From: Morinoia aosen | Lineage: Eukaryota; Arthropoda; Malacostraca; Amphipoda; Talitridae | Direction: 5' to 3' | Assembly: GCA_030386875.1 (NCBI GenBank) | Contig: CM059570.1 | Coordinates: 30,123,422 to 30,187,421, forward strand | DNA: 64,000 nt | Shown here: positions 47,223-59,583 of the stretch, piece by piece | How positions within the stretch are numbered: position 1 is the stretch's first letter | Layout of the letters: every line of letters starts with the position of its first letter | Notes under the pieces: model-generated | Database searches by the model: none | What the model was told of the DNA's origin: nothing | The model's input: only the letters and a program-made list of their open reading frames with translations | Program-made: the position numbers and the translations under genes

Positions 47223-49205
47223 ATATACAGAAGGATGAGCATGGCTATATTTGATGAGCTGCTCAGCTTAGTGACTGAGGACCTATACATGTACAAACAA
47301 ACCACTAACTTTCGGCAGGCTATCTCCCCAGAAAAACGGCTGATGGTAACAATAAAGTAAGTAAAATTACGATAGTTCAATCAACAATATGTACTTAATA
47401 TTACATTACAATGAAATTAATTAAAAGTTTATTGATCACAAAGTAATTCTTTACGCACACTTATTTGCAAAGCAATTCCATTTCAGGTTATATAATTAGC
47501 TGTAAGTTATATGTCTGTTATCCAAAAGGTATAGTTTACTCTCTATTTATGTATCAGTATAATATTTGATTATTTATTAAACGTAAAATTAATTGGTAAA
47601 CCTTTAAGACTAATGCAAAAATATCCACTGGAAAGGGCTGAAAAAGTTAGGGAAACGTAAACATTAGAATGCCAATACCCCCATTTAAAATGCGTCGTTT
47701 TTATCATGTAAGAATTTTAAACTAGTTCTTGAACCATAATCTTAAACAGGCATTGATTTCTTTTGCTCATGCTCTGCATTGAGGGTACAACACTCTGAAG
47801 AAAGAGACTGTATTCATCAGGTTCACTCTTTCCTTTGAGGTTTTCAAGTTTTTCTTTAACTAATTGCAAGAAATGCTTCCTGATGTCACTCTGAACTTTT
47901 CCCCTTTTTCTATATGGTTCTTTGGAGCCCTCTTCCATATTTCCTCCTGTTCCATCAATACCGGGTTCTACAAGACCTTCGCAAGCGTTATCAGTGTCAT
48001 GAGCAGAAGTCGAAGTAATGCTTGCACTCATCGACTCTGATTGCTGCTCATCAGTGCAGTTTTGCTTCGAAGCCATCTCTGACAAATTTCCAATTGTCTG
48101 TTGTCCGTACATTTGAGCTCTCATAAAATTTTTTTATTTTAAAAAGGCCACTTGCTTTCATATGATTCAGGGGGAAGTCCTGCGATTCCCGACTTTCCTT
48201 GCAAAAGTTTCTTCAATTCCACTCGAAATTTATCTTGCACAGTTTTATACTTCTTCCTTGCTGCTTCTTCTGAAAAAAGAAAAGATCCATCATTTAAACT
48301 GACTGATGTGGCATTTCAAACATGATTATTGTGTTTTTCAGAAATGTGACAACTGGATCGCCATTTTGATGGTTAGCTTTTCAATTCAGGATGAGGAACA
48401 GTTGCAACTATTGTGACGAAGACACGCAAAGCTATTTGGAGAAACCTTCAACTCATATGTATGCCTTACCCTGATCAAAAGTTGTGTAGTGAAATTGCAG
48501 AGCAGTTTTGTATAAAATGGAACTTCCCCAACTGCTTTGGCGCGATAGACGGCAAACGCATTCGAATAACATGCTCAAACCAAATAGGATACCTGTATTG
48601 AACTAAAAGCATTTTTTTAAATAATTCTCAAAGGTGTTACAGATCATGAATGCAAATTTGTGTGTGTTGACGTTGGAACATTTGGTAAGCAGAGCGATGA
48701 TGAAGTGTTCCGTATTACTGACCTGTATGAATGCATGCAGGGAAAGAAATTCAATTCCCTGAATCAATGAAGCTACCCGGGAGTGATGAAGAAACGCAAT
48801 TTCTTTTTGTAAGAGATGAAGCCTACACATTGCTCCTTTATTGAATGCGCCCATGCCCACGTCTAAACTTGAATGAAACCAAAAAAAATCAATTATCTCC
48901 TATCTAAAGTTCGGTGTTGTGTAGAGAGTGCTTTCGGAGTAATGACATGAAAATCTAGAATTTGACAAAATCCATTGAAACCAGTACAGAGAATGCAGTA
49001 GAAATCACAAAAACAGTAACAGCTTTACACAATTGTTGTCAGAGAGAGAGTGGATATAGGGCTGGAATTTACATTACATGAATTCTTTGAATTAAATGAA
49101 CAATATGAAACAGCTCATGCAGACAGAAACAGCTCACCAATTGCAGCAAATGTGAGAACTAAATTGAAAAATTATTTTATTTCTGGTGTTCGGAAAGTTA
49201 CAGGG
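47223..49205 (+). pseudogene. Harbinger transposase, broken
   Basis: Fragments in several frames match a Harbinger DDE transposase. The N-terminal piece (FDELLSLVTEDLYMYK, 47238 onward) ends at a plausible donor (aaa|gtaagt, 47357). Then come FPNCFGAIDGKR with the first catalytic aspartate (about 48530-48556), VDVGTFGKQSDDEVF with the second (about 48664-48710), and CCVESAFGV with the glutamate (about 48915-48943). Stops and frame changes separate them (for example a TGA at 48599), so no active enzyme is made. The family cuts and pastes DNA at TWA targets. Confidence 0.82.
47717..48290 (-). pseudogene. Harbinger accessory protein with MADF and BESS motifs, frameshifted
   Basis: The minus frame 47717-48124 (135 codons) ends with a BESS motif (DEYSLFLQSVVPSMQSMS, then LFKIMV). 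Upstream in other frames to about 48290 lies the C-terminal half of a MADF/SANT-like domain (KKYKTVQDKFRVELKK, then SYESKWPF). The break is near 48125-48140. Such DNA-binding proteins are the second gene of Harbinger elements and help bring transposase to the ends. It lies opposite the transposase, in what may be a transposase intron. Confidence 0.7.
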
Positions 49206-50547
49206 TAGACATATGTATTGAAAAGAAACATCGTATATCTTCAAATTTGAATGTTATTTACATGAGTTTAGTTTAAGTGACAGATTATATTTTCTGCAAC
49301 GAAGGAAATAAATTTAACTTAATTTCATAGTTTACCTATCTTTACTTCAAGAAAAACAATTAAGCGTCACGAGTATGCTAGAGGTCATGAACGCAGCTAC
49401 AACTCTCACCTGAAACTTGTAGTGAGTCCGCAATCATCGACCACTGGGCGCTAATGAACACCCTGTCACTCTGCTGAGGGTGAAAAGCATCCCAAATTGC
49501 ATGCACAGCCTGAACGGAAGGGAGTAGCAACTCCACATCCTCCACTCACGGCTGCTCGAGACACATTGTACGCGCCGCGCACGGCGCAGCGTCAAATATT
49601 TCTCTCAAGTAATCCTGAATTTTGACAGCGCGACGCGGCGTCTGTGCGCTTTGGTCTGCCTGCGTCCGCGCGCGTCTAGTGTGGCCGCTCTCGGAGTAAC
49701 ACATGTATTTAATATTGCAGCTTCTGCCTGCGTACGCGCGCGTCAGCGCCAACGCGTTCAGTCTGGCCGTACCCTTAGCTGGGTGTGTCATGGCACGTAC
49801 ACAATATGCTTTAAAGGACTGAAAAACTGATAGAAGCTCAAAATTTCGTACTACCATTTAGCTGCTGCTTTGCTGGGAACCCATATTTTCCCGAGTTCAT
49901 CTTATCGCCTAGATCACAGGCTGATGGGCGGAAATATCATATGCTCTTTTTAAATCCATAAACCATGAATCTCACGTCAGAAAAATTAACATGCGCAGCT
50001 TTTGAAAGCTTGCGCAAGGGCGCAGGGAGTTCACATTTCAATGAGTCGCCTAATGATACCTGTTTATATCAGTCAAGGAAAAAGAAGCGTTCACTGGACA
50101 ACCAGAGAGTTTGAATTGAATTGGGATATCCAAATCTCTTCAGCAAACCAGAAAACGGTAGTCGAAGGTTGTAAAAGATTTCAAACGAGGAGTAATGGAA
50201 GTCTCAGAATTTTGGGAATAAATTTCACGCTTCGACTGTATTTCTCATTGAAACCATGTCTTTACTTGCCAGCATGTTTTCCTGAAGAAGGCTTCATTTA
50301 TTTTTACTCACTGCAGAGGCAGTGAGTGATATGGTGCGACACCGTTTTAGAAAATAAACTCTGCTAAGCAATAAAATTTAAAGTTCTGGAAATTTCACTT
50401 GTGTTTGAATCAGAATTCGCTGCAAGCTGATTTTCTTTTCAGTAAGCGTCAACTGAACTAACTCAATGATGAGGCTGATTCAACCAATATTAGAGTGCTT
50501 TCAAATGCATTCAGGCATAAGGTAAAAACCCAAAAATTCGTTCAATG

Positions 50548-50553
50548 TTTATT
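50548..50553 (-). terminator. Polyadenylation signal of gene F
   Basis: AATAAA on the minus strand about 127 bp after the gene F stop. Confidence 0.5.
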
Positions 50554-50679
50554 TGTGAATTTTTCGTTCGCGAACAAGAGCGAAAACCAATGTGAAATAT
50601 TAACGTGAAAAGATCAAACAATAAAAGGAAGGGTAACTATTCACTTGCTGCAGCATCTCCTTGATCAACGGGCACTTGC

Positions 50680-51795
50680 TTAGGATGTCTCAATACAGCA
50701 GAAGCAGTCGCTCACGGGCTCACTGGGGGGGGGGTATGGGCCCTCCTGGTTTATATCAGAGATGCATTCGGCGCGCTCAATGCCGACATGGATGTGTCCA
50801 GTATCCTGGTGAAAAGAACATGGTTTTGAGAAAATCGTGATCAAGATGGAATATAAAAAAAGGACCCAATAACAGTAGAATGCAACACACAAGTCTTGCA
50901 TAATCTTATGGAGAGATGATGAGTCAACGTGTTGATTCGTTCCTCGTCTGTATTATTCGTCATCAATTATTTAAGTGAGCTTTAGCCATTGTTGAATTCT
51001 ATCGAACTAATTATATGCCAAAGCAGAATTATTAGAATCACGAGAATCTTACCCAACGTTTGACTTAGACTTCTCATTCATTTGAAACTAAAGTAGAATA
51101 TTTTATAATAAGTGCGGTGGAACCCGACTTTATTACTCTCAAATATAAACCAGTAAAATTACGAAGTTATCCAAATGTATTTGAAATAAGATTTGTATAA
51201 GAAATAAAAGAACATGTATTTGAAATAAGAGAACAAAATGTGGCAGTTTGTGTATAATATACTTAGGAATTCTCACCATGAACTGCACATAACAGGTTCC
51301 GCCGCAACTGTCCCCCCGTTCATCCGCATCTGTTGAGGCAAATTTAAAAGAGCACATGAGAGCATCATAGAAGTTCATCCCAGCAGGTAAGTGAGTACAT
51401 GGGAAGTAATAAGGCTTATCTTCAGAATCACATCACAATTATCTACAGAATTGCCCATGTATAGTAAAATAAAGCTCTTACTTTCATGTACTCCGAGCAT
51501 CCTTTGCACTTCCGCAGCTTCCTGCAATTGGAAATTTTCTAAGTTAACTCACCACATAATATTTTCAAAACTTCACACGAATCATAACACAGACACATTG
51601 AATTATTAAATAATGCAAAAACTCAGAAGAATTTCCAGACAGTGGACGTTCCCAACGTTGCCCACGGTTACCAGCGAACATTGCCAGCAAGCGGTGGTCT
51701 CCAATACCCACCTCTCCGGACTGCACGATGTTCAAATTATGTCCCTCGACGACTGCGGCAACGAGCACCAGCGTGAAGAGAAGCATCGCCTTCAT
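50680..51795 (-). CDS. Gene F: small secreted cysteine-rich peptide precursor (type II), extended loop
   Basis: Coding exons on the minus strand are 51795-51712, 51521-51482, 51329-51277 and 50805-50680, joined in phases 0, 1 and 0 for 100 residues. The signal peptide (MKAMLLFTLVLVAAVVEG) is nearly that of gene C, but the next residues differ (HNLNIVQSGE). Core cysteines are SCGGTC, ERAEC and DCFCC. The loop before the tail is 19 residues instead of 14 and proline-rich (EGPYPPPSEP), encoded over a run of C, which suggests slippage. It ends CCIETS. All splice sites agree with gene C. It is the inverted-arm partner of gene C and looks intact. Confidence 0.82.
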
Positions 51796-51961
51796 TTTGC
51801 TGAGAGGGTTTTCTTCTTAACTGAAATAAACCAACGAACTCATGAGCAATAACTTTCCATGCTGTTCCTGGTCAAACAATAAAAAAACAGGGTATCAATC
51901 AGTTTATATCAACTCACATTCGATCGAAAGCAATACCGTTTCCTATTACGATGAGACTAAC

Positions 51962-52070
51962 CTCAGGAAAAGCTGAACTGTGAGCACCACCAGTTGGAGT
52001 GTACAGCACGGCGTGTGTGTCCTTCTTATATGGGGCAGGTTTTGTGGTGCAGGTGGTGTGGGAAGGACCA
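51962..52070 (-). promoter_or_regulatory. Gene F: TATA-like region and first exon
   Basis: catataag on the minus strand at 52032-52025; exon end cctgag|gttagt at 51962. Here the bases after the motif read aagaag where others have aagggg. The open frame 52120-51914 runs through the whole block. Confidence 0.6.
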
Positions 52071-52384
52071 CAAGTGATGGCCATTCTTGCAGCTATCTGG
52101 AAACAATAAATCAGGGACATGGATTGGGGAAAAATCGTTCAAAATTCAAGAGGTACGCAATTAAAAGTGAACTGTTTAGAGTCTCCTCTACTAACTGAAC
52201 TTCGTTGGTGTATTTAACCAGCACATGGATATTAGATGAATGATACTATACTGAAAAATAAAAAAGCATTAAATGTCTTGAGCAAAGGAAAAAATTATTA
52301 TTTCCGAAAAATTTGATACATAAGATGCATTACAACAAATTGGGTTTTGAATGTTTCGTAATTTAGAACGTCTTTAAATGAGAG

Positions 52385-52505
52385 ACAAACCATAAGTGGT
52401 TTACTAAGAGACAAACCGCACGAGGTGTATTTATACGAGTGGATAAACTATACGAGGCGTACTAATAGACACACCATACGAGGCTTGCTAATAGACTAAC
52501 CATGT
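52385..52505. repeat. Short minisatellite (agacaaaccatacgaggct units), right arm
   Basis: Inverted counterpart of 32735-32925, with another copy at 62795-62870; units of roughly 25-40 bp. Confidence 0.65.
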
Positions 52506-53332
52506 TAGGGGCAATTGCCGCGTAGGGGACTAATTATGTTATTGAGAGTACCAGTTAAAATACCTTCTCTTGGATATTTTATTCACAAAAAGATTGCGGA
52601 CGACTTATAAATAATTTAAATACTACTAGAGAATTTTTCGGAATTCCTGAATTATTAACTGAAACGAAATTAGAAAAAAACAAAAAACGCTTACCGAAGC
52701 ATATTGAAACACCTTCGTAAATGATTGTCAAGTAGTGAGATTTGTCATAAATTAAAATGTTAAAACGGCACGCAACACAACACACACATCTAAAAACACA
52801 CAAGCAAACATACACGTAAAATGAAATTCATAGCCTGTTTAACATAGGGTCACAAAGATAATTTTTTCCCCGATTCATATGTTCAAATTGCGCTTTATTT
52901 AAGTTGTCTGTTTATATTTTCCAATTTTTTTCATTCACAGAAACGCCCTCTGGGGTAGTGACATCTATTTTTGAATCATTTAGCAAATACTATAAATTTA
53001 TTTACTTGACTATCAAGTTATTTCTGCAATATGGTTCTGTGATAACTGCAGCCTAACAGCATAAATTCTCACGAAACATAATGGTTTTTGATGTTTTGTT
53101 TTTACCCAAAAATGAATGCACAATTATATATAAGTATACAGATATACATATACATACACGTACACTCATATACATGAGTGAAAGCGTATACACACACACA
53201 TATACATACATATTCAAACAAATGCAAATTGGAGATAAATTTAAGAAAAAATAACGAATAATTAAACAGTTTTCCTCCTGCTACATCGGAAATGACTGTT
53301 GAGTCCAGTGTTCGCTTGAAATTACTTGAAAT

Positions 53333-53390
53333 AAATAAAATAAAATAAAAAAATAAAATAAAAATAAATAAATAAACGAAAAAAATTTAA
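53333..53390. repeat. (AAATA)n microsatellite
   Basis: Runs of aaataaaataaaa; nothing else of note. Confidence 0.85.
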
Positions 53391-53655
53391 ACAAGAGAAA
53401 ATGAACTATTCATTAATTTTCTTACAGAATTTTAAAAGAAATCAGGTCACAGTCTAAGGAACGAGAAAACCTTTCGGGTTTCAAATGTGTGTTCTCTTCA
53501 ACATCATTAGGACATTGGTACAAGGGATAAAATGTGAATACTGCGTATCGATACCGTCGTGCGGTCGACGTGAGGGCTCGTGGAAAAAGGGGCTGTTTTC
53601 TGTGCAGATACCTTTTTCCGGGGCGCTAGCTTTTCTGTGCAGCTGCCCTTCCTGA

Positions 53656-53925
53656 GGTTCGTGTGGGTACCGCCTACGCCGTAATAAGTCCGCTAGGGCA
53701 ACAGAAGTAAATTCTGTTCGTGCCGAACTACGGCGGTACCGTTAGAGTGGTGCGTGTGGGTACCGCCTACGCCGTATTATGTCCGCTAGGGCAACCGAAG
53801 CAAATTCTGTTCGTGCCGAACTACAGCGGTACTGTTAGGAAGACGAACAACTGTCTGCGCCGTATTAGACCGTTAAGGCAACAGAAGTGAATTCTGTTAG
53901 TGCCGAACTGTGACAGCGTCTTCCT
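53656..53925. repeat. About 96-bp tandem repeat with self-complementary units
   Basis: Each unit has gtgggtaccgcctacgccgt at one side and tacggcggtaccg at the other, with an inner aacagaag...cttctgtt-like pairing, so each unit can fold into a stem-loop. Last unit is more diverged. Confidence 0.85.
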
Positions 53926-53927
53926 TG

Positions 53928-54705
53928 TAGAGGGAGTATATATGGAGGGAGCATAGCCGTCTGTGAAGAGAACCAGTTTTTGGTATTTCTCCTATGTCTG
54001 AGGTAACCAATAGCCGTTCTCGCAAGTGTGACGTCAGCACGGAAGTCAGTTACCCACTAACTACTGCACACACGCTCGCTGAATGCTCTTCTAGCTGTTG
54101 AGTTAATTGCATAATAGTCAATCATTAATTTGGGATTCTAAGACTCCGAAAGATAATAAATTGTGTTTCCTCACTTGGGGACACTTAATAATATGAAAAT
54201 TACTAGGTACATTAAGAGTTGAAAACTATAAAGATTACAGGCCCTTGATTATAACAAATTAGAGCGACTTGCACGCACACCTCACCCTTTGACTTGTGGT
54301 GTGGTACTAATCCGTGGAGGGAGTATATATGGAGGGAGCATAGCTGTCTGTGAAGAGAACCAGTTTTTGAGATTTCTCCTGTGTCTGTGGTAACCAATAG
54401 CCGTCTCGCGAGTGTGACGTCAGCACGGAAGCCAGTTACCTACCAACTACGCTAGAGTGCGCACACGCTCGCTGAATGATCTTCCAGCTGTTTAGTTAAT
54501 CATTCAATTGTTAATGATTAATTTAGGATTCTAAGACTCCGAAAGATAATAAATTGTGTTTCCTCACTTGAGGACACTTAATAATATCAAAATTACTAGC
54601 AAAGATACATTAAGAGTTGAAAACTATAAAGATTACAGGCCCTTGATTATAACAAATTAGAGCGACTTGCACGCGCACCTCACCCCTTGACTTGTGGTGA
54701 GGTAC
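53928..54705. repeat. 386-bp direct repeat, two copies, each with CCAAT and CRE motifs
   Basis: Copies start at 53928 and 54314. Both contain gtatatatgg, then taaccaatagc, then a perfect cAMP-response element TGACGTCA (54029-54036 and 54415-54422). This resembles promoter or LTR-like DNA, but no gene is seen downstream. Confidence 0.8.
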
Positions 54706-57499
54706 TAATCTTGCTTTGGAAAATCCGAGCCATTGAGAGGAAGGGTTGTAGGGAAGGTGGGTGGAGCAACTTCAGCCAAGCGTCTGCGGTTGGCTCAGAA
54801 TTGTGACGTGTCGGGCATTGAGAGTGCCCGAGTGTTTCAACTTTTGCAGCCAAATTGAGCCCGATCGGAGTGCGCTATGCTCCCTCCATATATCCTAGCT
54901 CCATGTACTAATCTTGCTTTGGAAAATGAGAGAAAGAGTTGTAGTGAAAGTGGGTGGAGCAACTTCAGCCCAGCGTCTGTGGTAGGCTCAGAATTACGAC
55001 GTAACAGGCAGTGACAGTGCCCGAGTTTTTCAACTTTTGCGACCAAATTGAGCCCGATCGGAATCAACTATGCTCCTTCCATATATCCTAGCTCCATGGT
55101 ATGCGAAAAAGTTCGTCCTTCTTAAGTGACTCTTAAAACCCTTATTAGGCGAACAGTCGAATGAGACGTAAGCCCGTTTTCATAAGGAGAAAAGAAATTT
55201 TTTTAACATAGGGGTATGTCTTGTTCAACGCAGAATCTCTTTGCAGTCTTTATTACATACACTGATATATTTTAAAAAAGACAGTGATTTATTTTCTATT
55301 GCATAAATAATGCGTACAGACATGAGCTACTGCATAACAGGGTACAACACTCAAAATTGCATTTAAAATATTAGTTTTATTTAGCTAGGTAATCAAAAAA
55401 ACATTAGAATATCGAAATGCATTACAAATAATATTTAAGGGCTAACTAAAGTAAATGCACAGACGCATCGTCAGCGCAGAGAAACAGACAAGTCGGCGTT
55501 CAGGGAGCTGGACACATAAGGAAAATACTTAACATTATGGGTAACTAGCACAAAAGGCTCGACAACATCTGTGCGGCCTGACACTGTGATAGCTGGATAT
55601 CACTTAACTATGAGTAGCAACTACCTACAAAATTTTAGCACGTAGAGATGAAACAATGGGCCAGTGTGCTAATTTAATTCAATATTATTTAGAGTTATTT
55701 ATGATTTGAAGTTCGGTGCTAACTGCGTGCAGAGAAAGAAAGAATAAGGTAAAAAACATGTATTCCAACCTCCCACGCGAGGAGAACAGGAGTGCAAACC
55801 AAACGATGAGTACAATAGCCCTGTCAGGGGTTAAGTGTGTCGATCGTTAAGATAGTCTGAGTAACTTACAAAATATATTATCTGGGATAATTCATGCATG
55901 GTATGATGATTGAAAACTCATGTATACTACTAGAGAACGCCGTAGAAGTCCTTCAATCTGAGTGAAAAAGCGAAAGAAGAGAAAACGCGAATTCGCTCTA
56001 CCGAAATCGGCCATAACACCGTCGCAAATGATTTCAAAGTAGTGAGACAACCTTAAAAACTTTTTGAAAAAACATAGCACAACACTCACATCTAGAAAGA
56101 TTTAAACTGATATACACACAGAAATGAATTTCAGAGCAGGTTCAGCGTACGGATGGTAAATATAAATACAGCAAATAAAAATGAAGGGAAAAATAAAAAC
56201 GACCATCGTCCTGCTACATTGAGCTGACGGCTGTGTTGCTCATTGTAGTCGACAGAAATAATTTAAATAATTATTAGAGGAACGAACGTAAAAAATGAGA
56301 GAGCTTCTATTTCTTTAACAGAAATTTCAGAAAAATTCAGTTACAGATTGTTTGCAACAACGAAAAATATTCGATGTTTCTCATCCTCTGTGTATTCTCT
56401 TAACCTACATTTGGGAACATGCGATAAAATAGAGACACGGTGATAGATTGATATTACCTATGCGTGACACTTAGCTACAAAATTTCTACATTTAGACTTC
56501 ATTTGGAATTAATTATGGTTTCATAGTCAACTGCTCTACTCGGACTAAGCGTGAGGTTTTCGCGGTGGGGATGGTAGGAGGTGAACAGAGTCAGCTAAAA
56601 TAAGTAATTTGAAATGAGAGTAATTTGTTGAATGATAGCTGGCCCATTAGCAGCAATGTTAGTAAAGTTTATGCCTTAGTTGCATAATACGAATATTTTT
56701 ACTGATGTCATACTCTGTCTCTGTGTTCAAAGAGTATTTAATCCAAATTTTCTTTCGAAATATGATAGAATAGAGCTTACCGAAATTCAACACAGCGATT
56801 TAGAACACAAAATATGATAGTTTTCATTTTTTGTTAGGAAGGTTTCTCTTTTTCGAGCTGGCATTATCAAGAAACACAAAGTAAATTCTTCTATGTCATG
56901 TAGGAATCCGCCTAGTCATGGAAAGATTCAGATCTTCATGAGTAAACCCAGGCTCTCATAAACGAATCCAGGCTTTCAAGAACGATGCCTTCGCTCAAGA
57001 TTGTATCCAGGCTCTAATGGCTGTGTAAAAAAAGGAAAAAATTGAACACAATTCGTTTCCAAGAAAGATGAAACAGAAAACATCAATGGTTTCTAAAATA
57101 TCATAACATAAAGATCTTTGGTTGATATATGATCAACATGTGTGTTGCTTCCGAGGCAATGACTATCAAAACAATGTCTGCAACCCGACCTTCCATCATC
57201 CCGTAACTCTAATTTCAGATCATTATTATATCTTTAATTTCAACGGTGGAATTTAATTATGAGGCAGAAGAGATCGTTTTGACTTGTGTTAATAGCTTAT
57301 TTGTTTTCACGAGTCCAGTATAGTTGAGGAAGTGATTCAAAATTCTCAGTAGCTCCCTGTTCTAACATAGACGAGTAATAGTTATAGCATAGACGAGTAA
57401 TTTACCTTTGATATTTTAAAATAGTTCAATGCAATTGCGTTTTTGTTTTAGGCATGGAAGATTGTCGACTTTGTCTGACTTACAACATGTCACGCGGTT

Positions 57500-57575
57500 A
57501 AGATGAGTTGTTGAAAGTTAAGCGTCAAGGTGATGCTGAAAGTTAATTGTCAAGATGAGTTGTTTAAAGTTAAGA
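57500..57575 (-). repeat. 26-27-bp minisatellite (site 3)
   Basis: About three units on the minus strand, counterpart of 29735-30015. Confidence 0.85.
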
Positions 57576-58121
57576 CTTAATATGTGTTCTCAATTTGTTG
57601 TTGTAATTTCGTTGAAAGACACATATGAACTTTTATGCCCCTTCACAAGTCAAACTATCGATTAGTATTTTAATCCTTGCAAAACTGATGCAATTAAAAC
57701 AAATTTCATTCTCTATGAAAATTGTTAGGACATAATTGAGATTCATGGAATTAAAACAGACCTAATTTGAATTCAGGAAAATGAAGCAGACATGATTTGG
57801 TTTCACAAATACTAACCGAAGAAAAAAAAATTTCCAAGAAATCGTAGCAAATGTAATTTGAATCCAAGAGAATGAAGCTGGCATACTTTAGATCCAGGAA
57901 AATGTGAAGGTTTTCTCCATCAAAATGCACTGCGAAAAGTTAAACATACCGTTGAAACGGATACACTTTTTTTATCATGTTTAGCACAATCTATACGAGT
58001 AATTTACATTTCCACTAATAAAAAATTAATAAATTGAGACGGCGGCTTGTAGAAAATGAATAATTGCCTCAGGTTATTTCAGCTCAGGATAAAAATACGA
58101 CATGATGTTTCAATTCCTGTG

Positions 58122-58157
58122 TAACAACTGTCCCACACATCCGTCAGGATGTGTGAT
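58122..58157 (-). repeat. Single unit of the 44-bp satellite
   Basis: Inverted single copy (acatccgtcaggatgtgtga) between the same unique flanks that bracket the 35-unit array at 26557-28097. Confidence 0.9.
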
Positions 58158-59583
58158 GCGTAGCTGAACAGAAGTGCTTCAAGAATTGTACCATGAGAAA
58201 CGACGAGTCCTGAATTTCATATCTAGACACAGTGTGGTGGGATTTTAAACTTGAAACGGGCTCTAGAACTAACTAAAGAGGGGAAGTTGGAGCCTTTCAA
58301 AAATTGGTAAATATCCTTTCACTAACTTGTTCATATTAGACCAAAAAATGTCCGACAGATCGAAGCTTTCAAAATGAGATTTCGCTTTTATAACCGTTTA
58401 TTTGTTCCGGTACTACTGTCATTTTTGAAAAATCAGTTATTGGACGAGAATGATGTTTGTGAGATTGAATATCTCATCAGTCAATTTTCTTAGTTTCTTC
58501 AGCGCAAAGAAAAATATGACATCATATGACCTGTCAACTCTGAAAAGTGTTTAAAAGCATTAAACTTTTGTGAAAGCACGCACAATCATTGTGGGAGGGA
58601 CGAATTAATATTTTGCCCTAAGCATTGGATTTACATATGAAGTGGAGAAACTGAGGCTATGTAATAGAAACTATAGTTTTGATGCGCAAAAGTTTCGAAG
58701 GTTACGACCTCTACAGATTTAACATGTTCTTCTGACGCAGTTGTCATGGCTTATCAGGGAACGAATTCGAAATAAAAGCTCAACTTTAGAAAATGATAAA
58801 AACGAAGATATTTTTCCATTCAGAGCAGTTTCTGTTCAGCTGCGTACTAAAATTTTCCTGCATTTGTGGAGTTGTAACCCCCTATCAGGATTTGTAAGTA
58901 GGAATATCAAACTCTTTTGACATTCAAAGACAACGCGATAGGGAGAAACAATGCTCGTAAACGCAGCTTCGTCAGAGCCTCCACCCTGCATCACGGAGTC
59001 CCCATTTCAACAGTATTATAAATTCAACCGAGCTATTATAGCTGTACTTGTTCGTACGTGAAAAAAGATGTAAAATAACTGTACCCGAGCTTTCTGCTGA
59101 GAAAAGGACGAAGTACATAAATAAAAGGTGGCCAGCGGCAAAAAAAAATTCGTGGTCCAAAAATATAGAGAAAATATTTGGATAGTTTCAGAAGCGGCTG
59201 CACTTTTTGTCATTTATATTTTAAATGTTGACCTCTTGAAGCCGAGTAAGACCTTAGGAATAAATAACTTATTAATTCTTGCGATGCCACGAGAAGGTGT
59301 GTGGCGCCTTCTTATATATATGGCATCACCGGCCTTTGTTATTCTTCACAACTATTTTACCGAACACAAAAACGACAGGAGCACTTCAAGGGTAAACAAT
59401 ATTATTCATCTCACAATTTTCTTCTTTGCTGGTCGACATTACAGTGCAAGTGGTGCAGTAACAAGTAGAGTATTTACCTTCGTCCGAGGAAGTTTTGTCA
59501 AGATTTAGGTACCAAACGATAATTTGGCCGGTGATGGAGCATCAAAGTTCATATGTCATTCCACAAAATTACAGCAATAAATT

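Larger units (their letters stand above)
46903..49774 (+). mobile_element. PIF/Harbinger DNA transposon, complete ends, decayed genes
   Basis: The ends are inverted repeats of about 45 bp: GGGTACGGCCAGACTGCACG at the left, and the reverse complement of 49730-49774 differs at two or three positions. Both flanks carry the trinucleotide TTA (46900-46902 and 49775-49777), the target duplication expected for PIF/Harbinger. Inside are transposase remains on + and a MADF-BESS protein frame on -, the usual two-gene layout. The empty site at 35943-35945 confirms the exact boundaries. GC-rich subterminal runs (gcgtacgcgcgcgtc) contrast with the AT-rich host. Confidence 0.93.
53545..55575. mobile_element. 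Right-arm-specific insertion made of nested tandem repeats
   Basis: Absent from the left arm (position about 31895-31905) and from the 61.8-kb copy. The flanks atactg and acactg may be a target duplication. Inside are about three units of a roughly 96-bp repeat (53656-53925), a 386-bp repeat twice (53928-54313, 54314-54705) and a 195-bp repeat twice (54706-54901, 54902-55100). The rest to 55575 is unstructured. The motif ggagtatatatggagggagc opens each 386-bp unit and its inverse (gctccctccatatatcc) closes each 195-bp unit. No coding frame is supported. Confidence 0.7.
42127..59560 (-). repeat. Right arm of giant inverted duplication
   Basis: Inverted partner of 25130-38946. Nearest the centre (42.13-44.65 kb) identity to the left arm is high, for instance 42331-42537 against 38536-38742 differ by about one codon. 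It carries relic E, gene F, the Harbinger insertion (46903-49774) and a nested repeat cluster (about 53545-55575) absent on the left. Confidence 0.9.

Noticed and set aside
48603..48860. 85-codon minus-strand frame in the transposon
   Set aside because: Lies opposite the degraded transposase catalytic region and has no features of its own.
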